A stretch of DNA of 64,000 nucleotides, taken from contig JAVHZZ010000004.1 of assembly GCA_036250195.1 (NCBI GenBank), forward strand, positions 158,439,227 through 158,503,226. The letters run 5' to 3'. Shown in pieces: positions 31,245-42,376 of this stretch (its first letter is position 1; every line of letters begins with the position of its first letter). Under the pieces are notes generated by a model. That model worked only from the letters and a program-made list of their open reading frames with translations. It searched no databases and was not told the DNA's origin. This DNA comes from Mixophyes australis (taxonomy: Eukaryota; Chordata; Amphibia; Anura; Limnodynastidae). Both the position numbers and the translations under genes were made by a program.

Positions 31245-34200
31245 TCGAAAAATTGCATTCGTTTTGTAAAGCTTTAAAAACAAAATAAGTAGGTATCATC
31301 ACATTAATACATATGCAATAAGAATTACATAAAGTTTGCAAGGCCATTATAATCAGAAAAAAGCGCAAAAGATCTAAAGAAAAAAAAGCCAGAGTAGTGT
31401 GATAGAGTAGTAATGTCTACATTACTCATTTTTAAAGCTTCAAAAACAGTTCACTAACCATACACAGATGCATGTGCCTAGCCAAACATAATTGTAATGA
31501 TTTGTTTTGATAGGGAGATATGCATTTGCTATTTGGTATAATAAAAAAAAACCAAATAAAATGACATACCTTTACACCAATCTGACATCAAAAAGCATCA
31601 AAGTCACACAAACAAACATCTGCTAAACCCTGTAATATAGCCGAAAACAATGAAGAAAGTAATATCAGCAAGTGAGGTGAATCCACAATCATCTAATTAG
31701 AAGCAACTAGCCAATGGTGCCAGTTGTCATCATCATCAGCGTTTCATCATCAGCATATATTTGCACTTGTCTAGCAGCTGCAAGAGATACGGTTCCTGAC
31801 AGTTGAACAGGCAACTACAGTACTTGGCCTATGTTAGACCACCTCTTGCCTCTCCCATTCCGCTCTCCACGCATCAGGAGTCGTAAGTGTCATATATGAC
31901 CAAGTTTGCATGCGTGCATATGTGTATTTTATGCTACACAAACAGGAGTCCTAGTGTCCTAATATATAACACATCTTTAAAGCATATAACAGTAATCTTT
32001 ATGCCTATAAGTTGTACAATTGAGTGAGTCTTTATTTTTTTCTTCAAAACAATTCTGCAGCAGTCCCATCAAAGTATTTTTTTTCTAATGGGGTAACAGG
32101 TTTTCTCCTTCCATGAGTTTTGCTGAGTTTGCTGAATTCCATGTTTACATTAATTACCACAGAAGTATTTTTCTCTGACATATTTCATTTTCTTGCTGTA
32201 TAAATGACTTAAGGATATTTATAAGCATTTTTATGCAAATGCACAAGACGGGGAAAAAAGTGCCCATTTTCTGTTTGTAGCAGTCATACGGTGGGATGGT
32301 TGTTTTACTTGTTGATATTCATTCTTCTTGATCTTTTCTTGATGGATTGGTGTGAAAATAAGGGTAACTTTTAAATGGAAAAATCGCCTACTACTCTATT
32401 GTACTCCAATGTATTGTGATAACAGAGTTAAGTAATTAGAATTTAAAATGTGGGAAAGGGCATTATTATCTCAGGCAAAAGATACTAGACCAAGTACACT
32501 AGGACTAGGGTAGACAATAGAACTTCGTATTTGTGCAGTAATAACCTGTGGTTCTCTATGATGCCTGTGTACTGTATATTTCTCAGTGAAGAAAGATATA
32601 ATAAGTTTTCGGCAAGGTCACTGTTTGTGAAATTTGCACTGCAACAAATGAATCTTTAATGATGCATACTGGTGGGTGCATACGCAAGTCAGGCAGTAAA
32701 GTGGTAGGTCTACTGTTTGCAACCTTAATAAGAAAAGTAAACAGTAACAGTGTTTTATAGTCTGTCCCCAGTGGCCCATTCAAGTCAATTTGTTAAATCA
32801 CTTCTCCAGGTTGATCATTGTTTCACTGCATGATACACAATAGTTTAGAGCCACAAGATACTTTATATGTAACTCACTGTTCCAACAAAACTCTCTTTCA
32901 CTTTAAACATTGGTTCTTTACCCTTATCAAATGCTAGTTTGTTTCTTTGTTTACAACAAAGAAACATTAAAATGCCACAATACCCAGGCTTTAATTTTCC
33001 CTTGGAGACTCATACAGAACTATCAGCAGCATTGTGAGAATAGCATGCAGCGGCAGCAGCTTGGTGGGTGTTTAGCTAGCTTGGGTTAAACAGTGAATAG
33101 AGGACACATTAGCTGTTGTACAAAAGCTGAAGTTTAGTGCATAACCACATTGGAAATATGTGACAGTGTGGTGTCCTGGGATTAATTCAGTTTGCACCTC
33201 TATACATACCCCTGACATGCAATCAGCACAGTGAAATACTCATTACCGTTTGGCTGTCTTTTGTAGACAATTTCAATTATATTGGCATTTGAATGGCTGA
33301 AGAAACCCTTTAGGCTGGCTCCCGAGATTAGATTTAAAGGCGGTGTAAATTAACAAAGTTGCAAACACTATATTATCTGCCAGGCAAAGGAGGGCACATG
33401 ATAGAATGACAATAAGGCTGACAAAATTGTTAAAATAAGTTGGAAGGCTTGATATTATAATTTGCTGCATAAACTCACACAAAAAGTATTTGGTATGCTG
33501 CTTGCCTGTACATGGAACCTTTATATCTCTGTCCCTTTCCCTAATCTGTAATGAAATCTGCTGCTCTGCAAGTTTATTAGACTATGTGCATTGTATTCAG
33601 ACACAGTTCCGCCAGCCCTCCCTTTCTAGTGATGTTCCATACAATTTACCTTTAAATGTGACACTTTGTTCTAATCATTTGCTCAAGATATAGATAGGTC
33701 TGCTAATTATGTATATGCCTTTATCAGATCTTCAGATTTGGTACTTAAGCAAGGTTATTACAGAATATTGGACTCCAGGCTCTGGTATTTTGTTTAAATC
33801 TTAATACTTTGTCGCGATATTGTAACAAAAATTATATTTTTGTTGGGGCTTTGTATTTATTTGATTTATTGCGGTACACTTTATAACTTCTCTGCACTTT
33901 GCCTAGTGGTATCTAGTTATTACTAGATGTGTTCCAAATGTCTTTTTTTGTGTACTTTGGAAATATAACGATTAAAGTGACTGTTCACTTTAAAATGACA
34001 CCTATTTTTACAAATTCCCTCTCTCAAGAAGCAATTTGGTGGAAGTCTTAGTATTATCTAATCATTGTCAATAGAGTGCTTGCAAGACATACAGAAGAGA
34101 CGTCCTGACACTGGAGGACCATAAGCCATCCGGTGTGCTCATTCAGCTATGGATAGCCATGGCAGATTTCAATTACCCACCCTCTTGAGGGCACCCATAG

Positions 34201-34305
34201 GGAAACTTTTCTTCTGCCCAGGATTGTAAACCAGTTTTAAGTTTCCTCTATGCACTTAGCTTTGTTAAGTGTGGTGTGTTATACACACATAGTTAGTATT
34301 GCTAG
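31245..34305. other. Mostly unrecognised; possible conserved noncoding DNA near 33.2-33.5 kb
   Basis: About 3 kb without recognisable repeats. No frame looks protein-coding. The stretch 33240-33480 has balanced composition and complex, non-simple sequence flanked by AT-rich DNA. Confidence 0.4.
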
Positions 34306-34313
34306 TAAAAGAT

Positions 34314-35392
34314 TGTCACGGGCACTAGGAGTCTTTGCCCAGGATATCACCAGATGATGGACTTACCAGAGTGATATAGTTGGTACTATGGTTCTCTGGT
34401 AGCAGGGTGACAACGGAACAGGAGGAACAGCAGATGGTGAGAGAATGCTCGAGGAAAGTCTATGACTAGCAGCAACTGGTAATGAGTAGATGAATGTACA
34501 CGAGGAACCAGATGGACAAGAGAACGTGAGGAAAGTCAGTGGTCTGCATATAGCAAGTTGTACCACTGCTATAGTGAGGAGGAATGTCCAGGAGTAGCGA
34601 GGAGGTAGTGAGAGTCAGCGGTCTGCGTATAGCAAGTTGTACCGCTGTCAATAGTGAAGGAATGGAATCCAGGTGAAAGTAGGTAACGGGGAACACGGGA
34701 GAGTTGAGGTTGTCTGGTATCCAGTAGTAGAGGTGGAGGCAGCGGAGAGCTGACACGATAAACCCTGGAGAGATGAGATGATCAGGAACTCTGCAATAGT
34801 AACGGAGGCAGCGGATAGGAATCAGCTGAGTGCAGGCACGATGAACACAGGAGAGTTGAAGTGGACAGGAACTCTGTAGAAGTCACGGAGGCAGCGGATA
34901 GGAATCAGCTGAATGCAGGCACGATGAACACAGGAGAGTTGAAGTGAACAGGAACTCTGTAGTAGTAACGGAGGCAGCGGATAGGAATCAGCTGAGTGCA
35001 GGCACGATGAACACAGGAGAGTTGAAGTGAACAGGAACTCTGTAGTAGTAATGGAGGCAGCGGATAGGAATCAGCTGAGTGCAGGCACGATGAACACAGG
35101 AGAGTTGAAGTGGTCTGGAAACCACAATAGCAGCAAACAGGAATCAGCAGGAGCTGAATACACGAGGAACACAGGAACACCTTCAGAGGCTCATGGGAAT
35201 GAGACTCCAAGATCAGGCAACCAGGTAATGATCACAGGTGGTTTAAATAGGAAGGGGGTTGCCTGATCATCCAATCAATTAAAAGCAACAGGTACTGAAG
35301 GCTTGATAAGGGCTGCACATGACCCTCAGGATGGCGGACGGCCACGGTTCCTGAACACACGGGAAATGGCACTCACAGTCCGGTGAGTGACA
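34314..35392 (-). mobile_element. Solo LTR, Ty3/Gypsy-like, 1079 bp, perfect TSD
   Basis: The ends are TGTCACGGGC and GTGAGTGACA, an inverted pair with TG...CA. AAGAT flanks both sides exactly (34309-34313 and 35393-35397). On the minus strand a TATA-like motif (complement of ggtttaaataggaa near 35240-35254) and downstream purine-poor R/U5-like sequence indicate that transcription would run toward lower coordinates. An 83-bp tandem repeat occupies 34784-35150. No internal region remains. Confidence 0.87.
34784..35150. repeat. 83-bp tandem repeat inside the LTR
   Basis: The phrase ggaactctg recurs at 34784, 34868, 34951 and 35034, and a diverged ggaaacc at 35117, giving spacings of 84, 83, 83 and 83. 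Units share ggaggcagcggataggaatc and aggcacgatgaacacaggag with very few differences, so the expansion is recent relative to the LTR family. Chance open frames across it are not genes. Confidence 0.9.
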
Positions 35393-35397
35393 AAGAT

Positions 35398-35795
35398 AAT
35401 ATTGAGTTTTTGAAGTGGAGCTAATATTTCAATTTGTCTCTATTTTATACACGCTTGTCTCTCTCTCTCTCTCATCTATCCACCACAAGCGAAACCCAGA
35501 GCTTATCCCTCACTAATCTCATTGGGACTACCCCCTACACCAGCAACGGAGAAACAAGTTCTACACCAACCACACCCAGCAAATGCACAAACCCACAATT
35601 ACTGTACCCAGTGCTTCATGGCAATAACAGGTTAAATATTATCTGTTGCTGATGGTGATGTAATGGCTGTGGTCCATGGGAGTGGACAGTACCTTAGTCT
35701 CTTGGACATTATACGGAAATGTTATTTATATAGTAATTATACCATATATAGTGTTGTTTTTATTTTTCATTAAATTAAAAGTGTTTAATCAGTTT
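35398..35795. other. No gene or repeat recognised
   Basis: AT-rich spacer with a short CT repeat near 35458-35472. Confidence 0.4.
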
Positions 35796-35798
35796 CAG

Positions 35799-36769
35799 TT
35801 ATTATTATTATTATTATTATTAATTTTAATTTATAAGGCGCCACAAGGTGTCCGTAGCGCCGTACAGGGACAAACAAATTACAATACAATGGGAGACAGC
35901 ACAGTACAGTAAACAGTAACCACAGTAACTCAATAAGCTCAATGCACAGCTAGAGAGGGCGGGGAAGGGGGAGGGAGGATCCGCAAATGACAGGGCCCAA
36001 GAAGGAGGGCGCGGAAGACAGGGAGATCCCCAGGGGTGAGGAGGGAGCGAGAGTGGACGTGGGGTGGAGGAGGGCTAAGTAGCTGGAGAGCAGAGTTAGA
36101 AGTGGTGGAAACAGGAGGAGAGATGGCCCTGCTCAAAGGAGCGTACAATCTAAGGGGAGGGGTGGACAGACAGAGAGATGCAGGGGAGAGAGGGAGAGTA
36201 GGGGAACGGAGGCAGAAGATAAGGTAGGAAGTTAAGTGGGAAACAGAAAGGCTTTAAGAAAAAGGTGAGTTTTTAGGGCCCGTTTGAAACTGGACAGATT
36301 AGGGGAAGTTCTGATGGAGGGAGGGAGCTTGATCCAGTGGAGGGGGGCAGCGCGGGCGGAGTCTTGGATACGCGCATGGGAGGAGGTTATAAGGGGGGAA
36401 GAGAGGCGACGGTCAGAGGCAGAATGGAGAGGGCGGGATGGAGCATGAATAGAGAGGAGGGTGGAGATGTAGGGCGCAGTGGAGTTGGCGAGGGCCTTGT
36501 AGGTGAGTGTGAGGAGCTTAAAGAGGATTCTGAAGGGGAATGGGAGCCAGTGAAGGGCTAGGTAGAGGGGGGAGACAGAAGAGGAGCGGCGAGAAAGGAA
36601 AGTAAGCCTAGCGGCAGCGTTAATAACAGATCGAAGGGGAGCGAGATGAGAGTGGGGGAGGCCAGTGAGGAGGAGGTTGCAGTAGTCCAGGCGGGAGATG
36701 ATCAGAGAGTGGATAAGGCATTTGGTGGCATCTTGGGAGAGGAAGGGCCGGATGCGAGCGATGTTACGC
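35799..36769 (-). mobile_element. L2-type LINE, 5' truncated, ~970 bp
   Basis: On the + strand it starts with (TTA)n, then gcgccacaaggtgtccgtag and cgccgtacagggacaaacaa, which is the complement of the LINE 3' end. The 3' UTR and the last coding part follow. It is closely similar to the 59.2-kb copy throughout (for example caaaggagcgtacaatctaa, gtttttagggcccgtttgaa) and agreement ends at ggatgcgagcgatgttacgc (36769), the point of 5' truncation. Low divergence suggests both copies are young. Confidence 0.85.
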
Positions 36770-36920
36770 TTATGTTATGTTATGTTACAGTTATATGATC
36801 AATTGCTAGAGCAAACAGTGTGTTAGTTAAAGCTCATTTTGCTACATAAATATTGTTTATTCCCAGAATAACCTTTGCCAATATGTTATTATTGTATAGG
36901 GATAATGTAAAAATAAACCG
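36770..36920. other. Short AT-rich spacer
   Basis: It begins with a small (TTATG)n run and leads to the left target TA of the Tc1 element. Confidence 0.4.
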
Positions 36921-36922
36921 TA

Positions 36923-38412
36923 CAGTCATGGGCAAAAATTTTGAGAATGACACATGTATTGGTTTTCACAAAGTTTGCTGCTTCAGTGTTTTTAGACCTT
37001 TTTGTCAGATGTTGCTATGGTATATGGAAGTAAAATTACAAAAAGTACTTCATTAGTGTCAAAGATTTTTATGCACATTTACATTAAGTTTATACAAAGG
37101 GTCAATATTTGCAGTGTGTACCCTTCCTTTTGAAGACCTCTGCAATTTGCCCTGGCATGCTGTCAGTCAACTTCTGGGCCACATGTTGGCTGATGGCTGC
37201 CCATTCTTGCCTAAACAATGCTTGGAGTTTGTCAGAATTTGTGGGTTTTTGTTTGTCCACCCGCCTCTTGAATATTGACCACAAAATCTCAATGGGATTT
37301 AGGTCTGGGCAGTTTCCTGGCCATGGACCCAAAATTTTGATGTTTTGATCATCAAGCCACTTAGTTATCACTTTTGCCTTATAGCAAGGTGCTCCATCAT
37401 GCTGGAAAAGGCATTGTTTGCTACCTATTTACTCTTGGATGGTTGGGAGAAGTTGCTTTTGGAGTTTGTTTTGGTACCATTCTTTATTCATGGCTGTGTT
37501 CTTAGGCAAAATTGTGAATGAGCCCACTCCCTTGGCTGAAAAGCAACCCCACACATAAATAGTCTCAGGATGCTTTACTGTAGGCATGACACAGGACTGA
37601 TGGTAGCATTCACCTTTCCTTCTCCGGACAAGCGTTTTTCCATTTTCCCTGTACCTTTTGCAGAATATCAGTCTGACCCTGATGTTTTTTCTGGAGAGAA
37701 GTGTCTTCTTTGCTGACACCAGGTCATCCACCAAAAGTCTTTGCCTCACTGTGTGTGCAGATGCACTCACACCTGCCTGCTGCCATTCCTGTGCAAGCTC
37801 TGCACTGGTGGTGCCCCAATCCCACAGCTGAATCAACTTTAGGAGACAGTCTTGGCGCTTGCTGGACGTTCTTGGGCACCCTGAGGCCCTCTTCTCAACT
37901 ATTGAACCTCTCTCCTTGAAGTTCTTGATGATCCGATAAATGGTTGATTTAGGTGCAATCTTACTAGCAGCAAAATCCTTGCCTGTGAAGCCCTTTTTGT
38001 GCAAAGCAATGATGACTGCATGTGTTTCCTTGCAGGTAACCATAGTTAACAGAGGAAGAGCAATGATTTCATGCACCACCCTCCTTTTAAAACTTCCAGT
38101 CTGTTATTCTAACTCAATCAGCATGACAGAGTTCTCTCCAGCCTTGTCCTTGTCAACACTCTCATCTGTGTTAACGAGAGAATCACTGACCTGATCTCAG
38201 CTGGTCCTTTTGTGGCAGGGCTGAAATGCAGTGAAAATGTTGCTTTTGGGATAAAGTTTATTGTCATGGCAAAGAGGGACTTTGAAATTAATTTCAGTCC
38301 ATCTGATCACTCTTCATGACATACTGGAGTATATGCAAATAGCCATCATAAAAGGCAGCAGACTTTGCAAAAATAATATTTGTGTCTTTCTCAAAACTTT
38401 TGGCCATGACTG
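36923..38412 (-). mobile_element. Tc1-like transposon, 1490 bp, TA target duplication
   Basis: The left end is cagtcatgggcaaaaatttt and the right end, reverse complemented, is cagtcatggccaaaagtttt. The inverted similarity extends roughly 60 bp (for example gagaatgacac with gagaaagacac). Dinucleotide TA flanks both ends (36921-36922 and 38413-38414). The element contains a single minus-strand transposase pseudogene. Confidence 0.93.
37102..38079 (-). pseudogene. Tc1-like transposase, inactivated
   Basis: Reading from 38079 down, the N-terminal helix-turn-helix region is recognisable (ETHAVIIALHKKGFTGKDFA, then KSTIYRIIKNFKERGS, then a GCPRTSS linker and a second DNA-binding domain). The segment that should carry the first catalytic Asp (a SDES-like motif) is missing: the frame jumps from RYRENGKTL to VRRRKGECYH, an in-frame deletion. 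KHPETIYVWGCFSAKGVG follows. An in-frame TAA stop lies at 37429-37431. Beyond it the same frame continues with FQHDGAPCY, containing the second Asp, and PDLNPIEILW, containing the Glu of the DD34E triad, to its normal end near 37102. The protein is therefore dead by deletion plus nonsense mutation. Confidence 0.92.
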
Positions 38413-38414
38413 TA

Positions 38415-38895
38415 CTTACAAATAGGATAACATTTTGCTTTCTGAGAATCTTAATAGGAGAAAGCACACTGTAGAACTGCAGAAAATGATGCAACCATGT
38501 AAATGTCTTTTTTTTAACACTTGGTTTCATGGGTTTGTGGCTTAAGCTAACAACACATGTGGTGATCTAGTCAGTAGGCTTCATCATCTAATGTCAGATC
38601 CTGTGACCACACCGGACAGTTTAGGTTGCTCAGTTATCAGCTGACTGATGGAAGCTAAGCACCCAACATTCCTGTTGGCTGATAACCCCACATAGGTGGG
38701 TATGGTCTTCAGCCATCAGGATTTTCCATGCAGTCCGATCAACTCAGTTTGGTCCCAATAGACACGATGAGAAACTACTGTAGTAATTTATCATATAGCT
38801 TCAAATTATATTAAATTGCAATAGTGTTATTGTTAAAAGCGTGGATGGCCACATTGTCAATAATGCCCATTTTAATAAGTATTATTTTACTACTT
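38415..38895. other. No gene or repeat recognised
   Basis: Spacer between the Tc1 element and the next MITE. Confidence 0.4.
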
Positions 38896-38898
38896 GAT

Positions 38899-39202
38899 GG
38901 CCTCATTTAGAGCAGATCCAGCTAAAGGGTGTAAATTTGCACCTGAAAAACCATGTTGCGGTGAAAGGGGTGCACATACAGTTCTGCATGCAGAAAAAAT
39001 ACTTTCTGCTTTTGCATGCACAAATACTGGGCAGCTTTATTTTAACACTGTAAATTAGTAAATTAGAGTTGAGCTAGAACACATCCCACCCAAACTCTAA
39101 ATCTGTTCTCAAATTTTATGCCTCTCCTATAATGCAGCATGCTTTTACTAGTGCAAAATTACACCTTGTAGCTGTGTGTACTCCTAACTCTAAATGAAGC
39201 CC
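38899..39202. mobile_element. MITE with GGCNTCATTTAGAG termini, ~304 bp
   Basis: Left end ggcctcatttagagcagatc; right end, reverse complemented, gggcttcatttagagttagg. Internal landmarks (accatgttgcggtgaaaggg, tttattttaacactgtaaat) parallel those in the Harbinger-like MITEs at 20.2 and 22.8 kb and in the 8.2-kb fragment, so these appear to be branches of one superfamily. The target duplication is not clear. Confidence 0.6.
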
Positions 39203-40055
39203 TCTATGTACTCATCAATCTATAATTAATGCCATCTTATGACTGTCCCCTCTGGCATTTTAAAAAGGTGTTAATCAATAATAAAGAATGCTATTAAAGC
39301 AGAGCAAAATTAGCCACCAGGGACAGTTTTCTGTCTTTTACTAATGCATGGGTATGCACTTCTTTTGTAATACACAGTGTGACTGTAAGGCTTTCATGGT
39401 ATGCTCAGCTCACATATTTTCTCATGGGTCCCATTGAGCAAGTTCAGACAAGCACATGTTAGTTCTTATTGGACAGCTACTGGCGTGAAGTTATGAAGAC
39501 ATAGCTTTGTGTGTAATAGATGCCTGAAGCATAGACCTCTGTGGTCAGAAAATCAAAACACATTACAACATATACACACTGTTCTGCCACTAAAATGAAT
39601 ATGTTGATTTTGAAAGTTCGTACTCTAGTATCATTCTGCAATATGGATATTTGCTATACATTTATACATTCTCTAAAGTGACATTTTCAAAACTGCTCAG
39701 CAAAACATTTGCTCATTTGGTTGCAGAAATTTGCATATTTTGCAGGTGGAATTTGGCTTTAAGGGTTCCCACTCCTACCCCAAACACAACACACAGCAGA
39801 ATGAATTGACTGTTGTCATTCCAGCTCTATCCATAACTTCAGCAAAATGCTAATTTACTAATATAGTGCAGTGTGAAATCGCACGGAGAAGCTAAACAAA
39901 AATAGAACTTGAAGATTTTATAACCAGAACTTCCCATCTTTGCAAACCAGCCTCTTCCACCACAATGCTCAATTCGGTGAAATAGCACCTCAGATTCTGT
40001 GATCTCTAATATTTTTCTTTGAAGACTGCTGCTGGTGAAATTGCTGCAAATAATG
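39203..40055. other. No gene or repeat recognised
   Basis: AT-rich sequence without a convincing frame or repeat edge. Confidence 0.4.
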
Positions 40056-40126
40056 TGGGCCTGATTCACTAAGGAACGTAAATGCCGTTATGTGCCATAT
40101 TTTGCGTTAAATTGCACTGTGCATGC

Positions 40127-40408
40127 CAGGGGCGGACCCAGACATTTGTCCTACCCCGGGCGATTTTAGGGGGAAGCGATTTAGGCCCCGCCCCCTTTCT
40201 GGGTTCTAAGGCTGCGGAGCGGCTGCACAGTATGTGCAGGTTCGTTCAGCAGTGAAAGTGTGCTGTCCCGCTGCTCTGATTGTGTTTAAAACACAATCAG
40301 AGCAGCCGGGCAGCACACTGTCACTGCTGAACGGACCTGCACAGTGTGCAGCTGTCGGCAGCAAGCCTCTGGTAGGCCCCCCCCCCCCCCCCCCCGGATC
40401 TGCCACTG
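40127..40408. mobile_element. hAT MITE, 282 bp, TSD GTGCATGC
   Basis: Left end caggggcggacccag; right end, reverse complemented, cagtggcagatccgg. GTGCATGC flanks both ends (40119-40126 and 40409-40416). The interior is a long inverted repeat centred at about 40280 (cacaatcagagcagc on one side, gctgctctgattgtg on the other). A run of about 18 C lies near the right end (40378-40395). Confidence 0.88.
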
Positions 40409-41031
40409 GTGCATGCCCACAAACAGATTATATGCATGTGAACACAAGTTTATCAAATTCATCTTCGACCACTAAGGGCACTTCCGACAATATACAATTT
40501 CAGGAACGGAATGAGAGAGGGAAGAGGTGTACACATGTAGACAATGTTTAATAAAAGGGTACTAAGGACAGCAACGTCTGATTTAAGCTTTGGGCATCTC
40601 TAAGGTACATATTTTTCAGTCGTATTATTTGCACCCGCTATAGGGCAGGTATAAGTGCCGAGCGATAGTGATGACGGTCGTGTATGCATGCTAGAACATG
40701 TGTTTGCAATCAAGAGCAACGGTAAAAATGTATTTTATGTATTGTAGACATTAATAACATCATAAATGTATTTCATGGGGAAAAAAGGAATAAAAAAACA
40801 TACATAAAAACAACATCTTATTAACAGGTCACAATAGTTAAATACATTTTTTTGTGCATTTTGCTGGGACTTTATATCCCACATATGTATTGTACGTATC
40901 CTGCAATGTGTTGTGTCTGTTTCTGTATGCAACAAGAGACGGTATGCTTCTAGTTGAATACGAACACACGTAATCCCAAATTATGTGCATTTTAAAAAAA
41001 TGCACAATACTTTTGTTTTGCGTGTCTTAAT

Positions 41032-42353
41032 TAGGGGTGTGCATCGGCCACTTTTAGTGTTTTGGGTTTTGGGTTTTGGGTTCTGATTGGTTTTGCCAAA
41101 ACACCCCACTCAAGGTTTTGGTTCTGATTTAGGGTTTTGGGTTCTGAATTTTTTTTAAAAAAAGCATAAAAAGTGCTAAAAACCAGTTTTTGTTTTTTTT
41201 TCACTCCTACGCTATTATTAAACTCAATAACATTCAATAACAATCATTTCCACTAATTTCCAGTCTATTCTGAACACCTCACAATATTGTGCAGATATTT
41301 GGCAATGACCATCAGTTCTCCATAGCATAGTTACCATGTAGAACTTTTACAGGTAAAATACTGGGGGAAAGAAAAATATATATAATTTGTATTATTTAGA
41401 AATGGCTGTTAAGGGAAAGTGATTTAGTGAGAGATGCCTTGTATCCTGTCTAACAGTGGTATAGTTTGCTGTTTGCGGAGGAGGGAGTACAGCTCTTGTA
41501 CATGGTGAAAGCAATTCCGCTGTAATCTCCTTTCTCTTCCCACTGTTGGAGTTCTATTCATATTCTAATCACAGATTTTCCTTCCCCCCCCAAAAAAAAG
41601 CCCCAGACACTTTATCATCCTCCAAAAGCCCTGGCTTTTCACTTTTAACATTCAGTTTCAACTTTTAAAAACTGTGCTCTATGTAAAATCTACCAGTGAC
41701 CACAATTCCCGAAAGGCATCAAGATAATCACCTGCCGGAATGCCATATCTGTAGGGAAATTGAACATCAACGCACCAGTAACAATTTAGAGGGAATGCAA
41801 AAAGTTTGCAAATACAACTGATTTCTGCATTTAAAGACATATTTGGAATTGATGCTTATAGTTGGCAGAACTGGCATTGCCTATAATCATCCTAACACAA
41901 ATCCACCCCTTTGATTGGTACACAGGCACGCATCAGGTGCTGAAATTTTGCACTGCCATTTAATTAGTTGATGAAATGTAAAATATACTTATTTCTGCTT
42001 ACGATATAACAAAGACACTAAATATCTCCTGCCTTAAATGATCCTTTGTGTGTAGTTACGGTATTGTGAGAAAGGTGTTGGATTCTTGTGCTGCAAACAG
42101 TGAGTTTGTGTAAGGATGGAGGGCAAAACCCAACCTCCCTCTTCCCTGATCTGAGCCCGACTGAAGATGGCGACGGCAAGCGGGGAATTTATACAATCCG
42201 AGTCTCGCGAGAATCCGACGGCGGGATTTGGAGCTCAGCCTCACTTTCAGTGTTTCTCCCCGCCGGAAATACCCGAACAGTGCTCGGATCGCCGTCGGAT
42301 CCGCACTGTTCGGATGGGCTCGGATTGCGATAATCCGAGCCCGCTCATCTCTA
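41032..42353. mobile_element. Non-autonomous hAT element, 1322 bp, TSD GTCTTAAT
   Basis: Begins taggggtgtgcatcgg and ends, reverse complemented, tagagatgagcgggctcgga. GTCTTAAT flanks both sides (41024-41031 and 42354-42361). The left end has a run of gttttggg-type repeats (41059-41150), while the right end has CpG-rich inverted pieces (gctcggatcgccgtcggatc near 42280). Its termini resemble those of the hAT element at 247-3567, so they may share a transposase source. No transposase frame is present. Confidence 0.83.
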
Positions 42354-42376
42354 GTCTTAATGAATCAGGCCCTGTA

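Larger units (their letters stand above)
40057..42372. mobile_element. Harbinger-like MITE split by two hAT insertions
   Basis: The left end gggcctgattcactaaggaa and right end, reverse complemented, gggcctgattcattaagaca match the termini of the 20.2- and 22.8-kb MITEs, and TGT flanks both sides. Two later elements (40127-40408 and 41032-42353) sit within it. Removing each with one copy of its 8-bp duplication leaves a MITE of roughly 700 bp, longer than its relatives and with a different interior (tgcacccgctatagggcagg region). Confidence 0.7.

Noticed and set aside
34905..35266. Open frames on both strands around 35 kb
   Set aside because: They run through the 83-bp tandem repeat in the solo LTR and reflect its periodicity.
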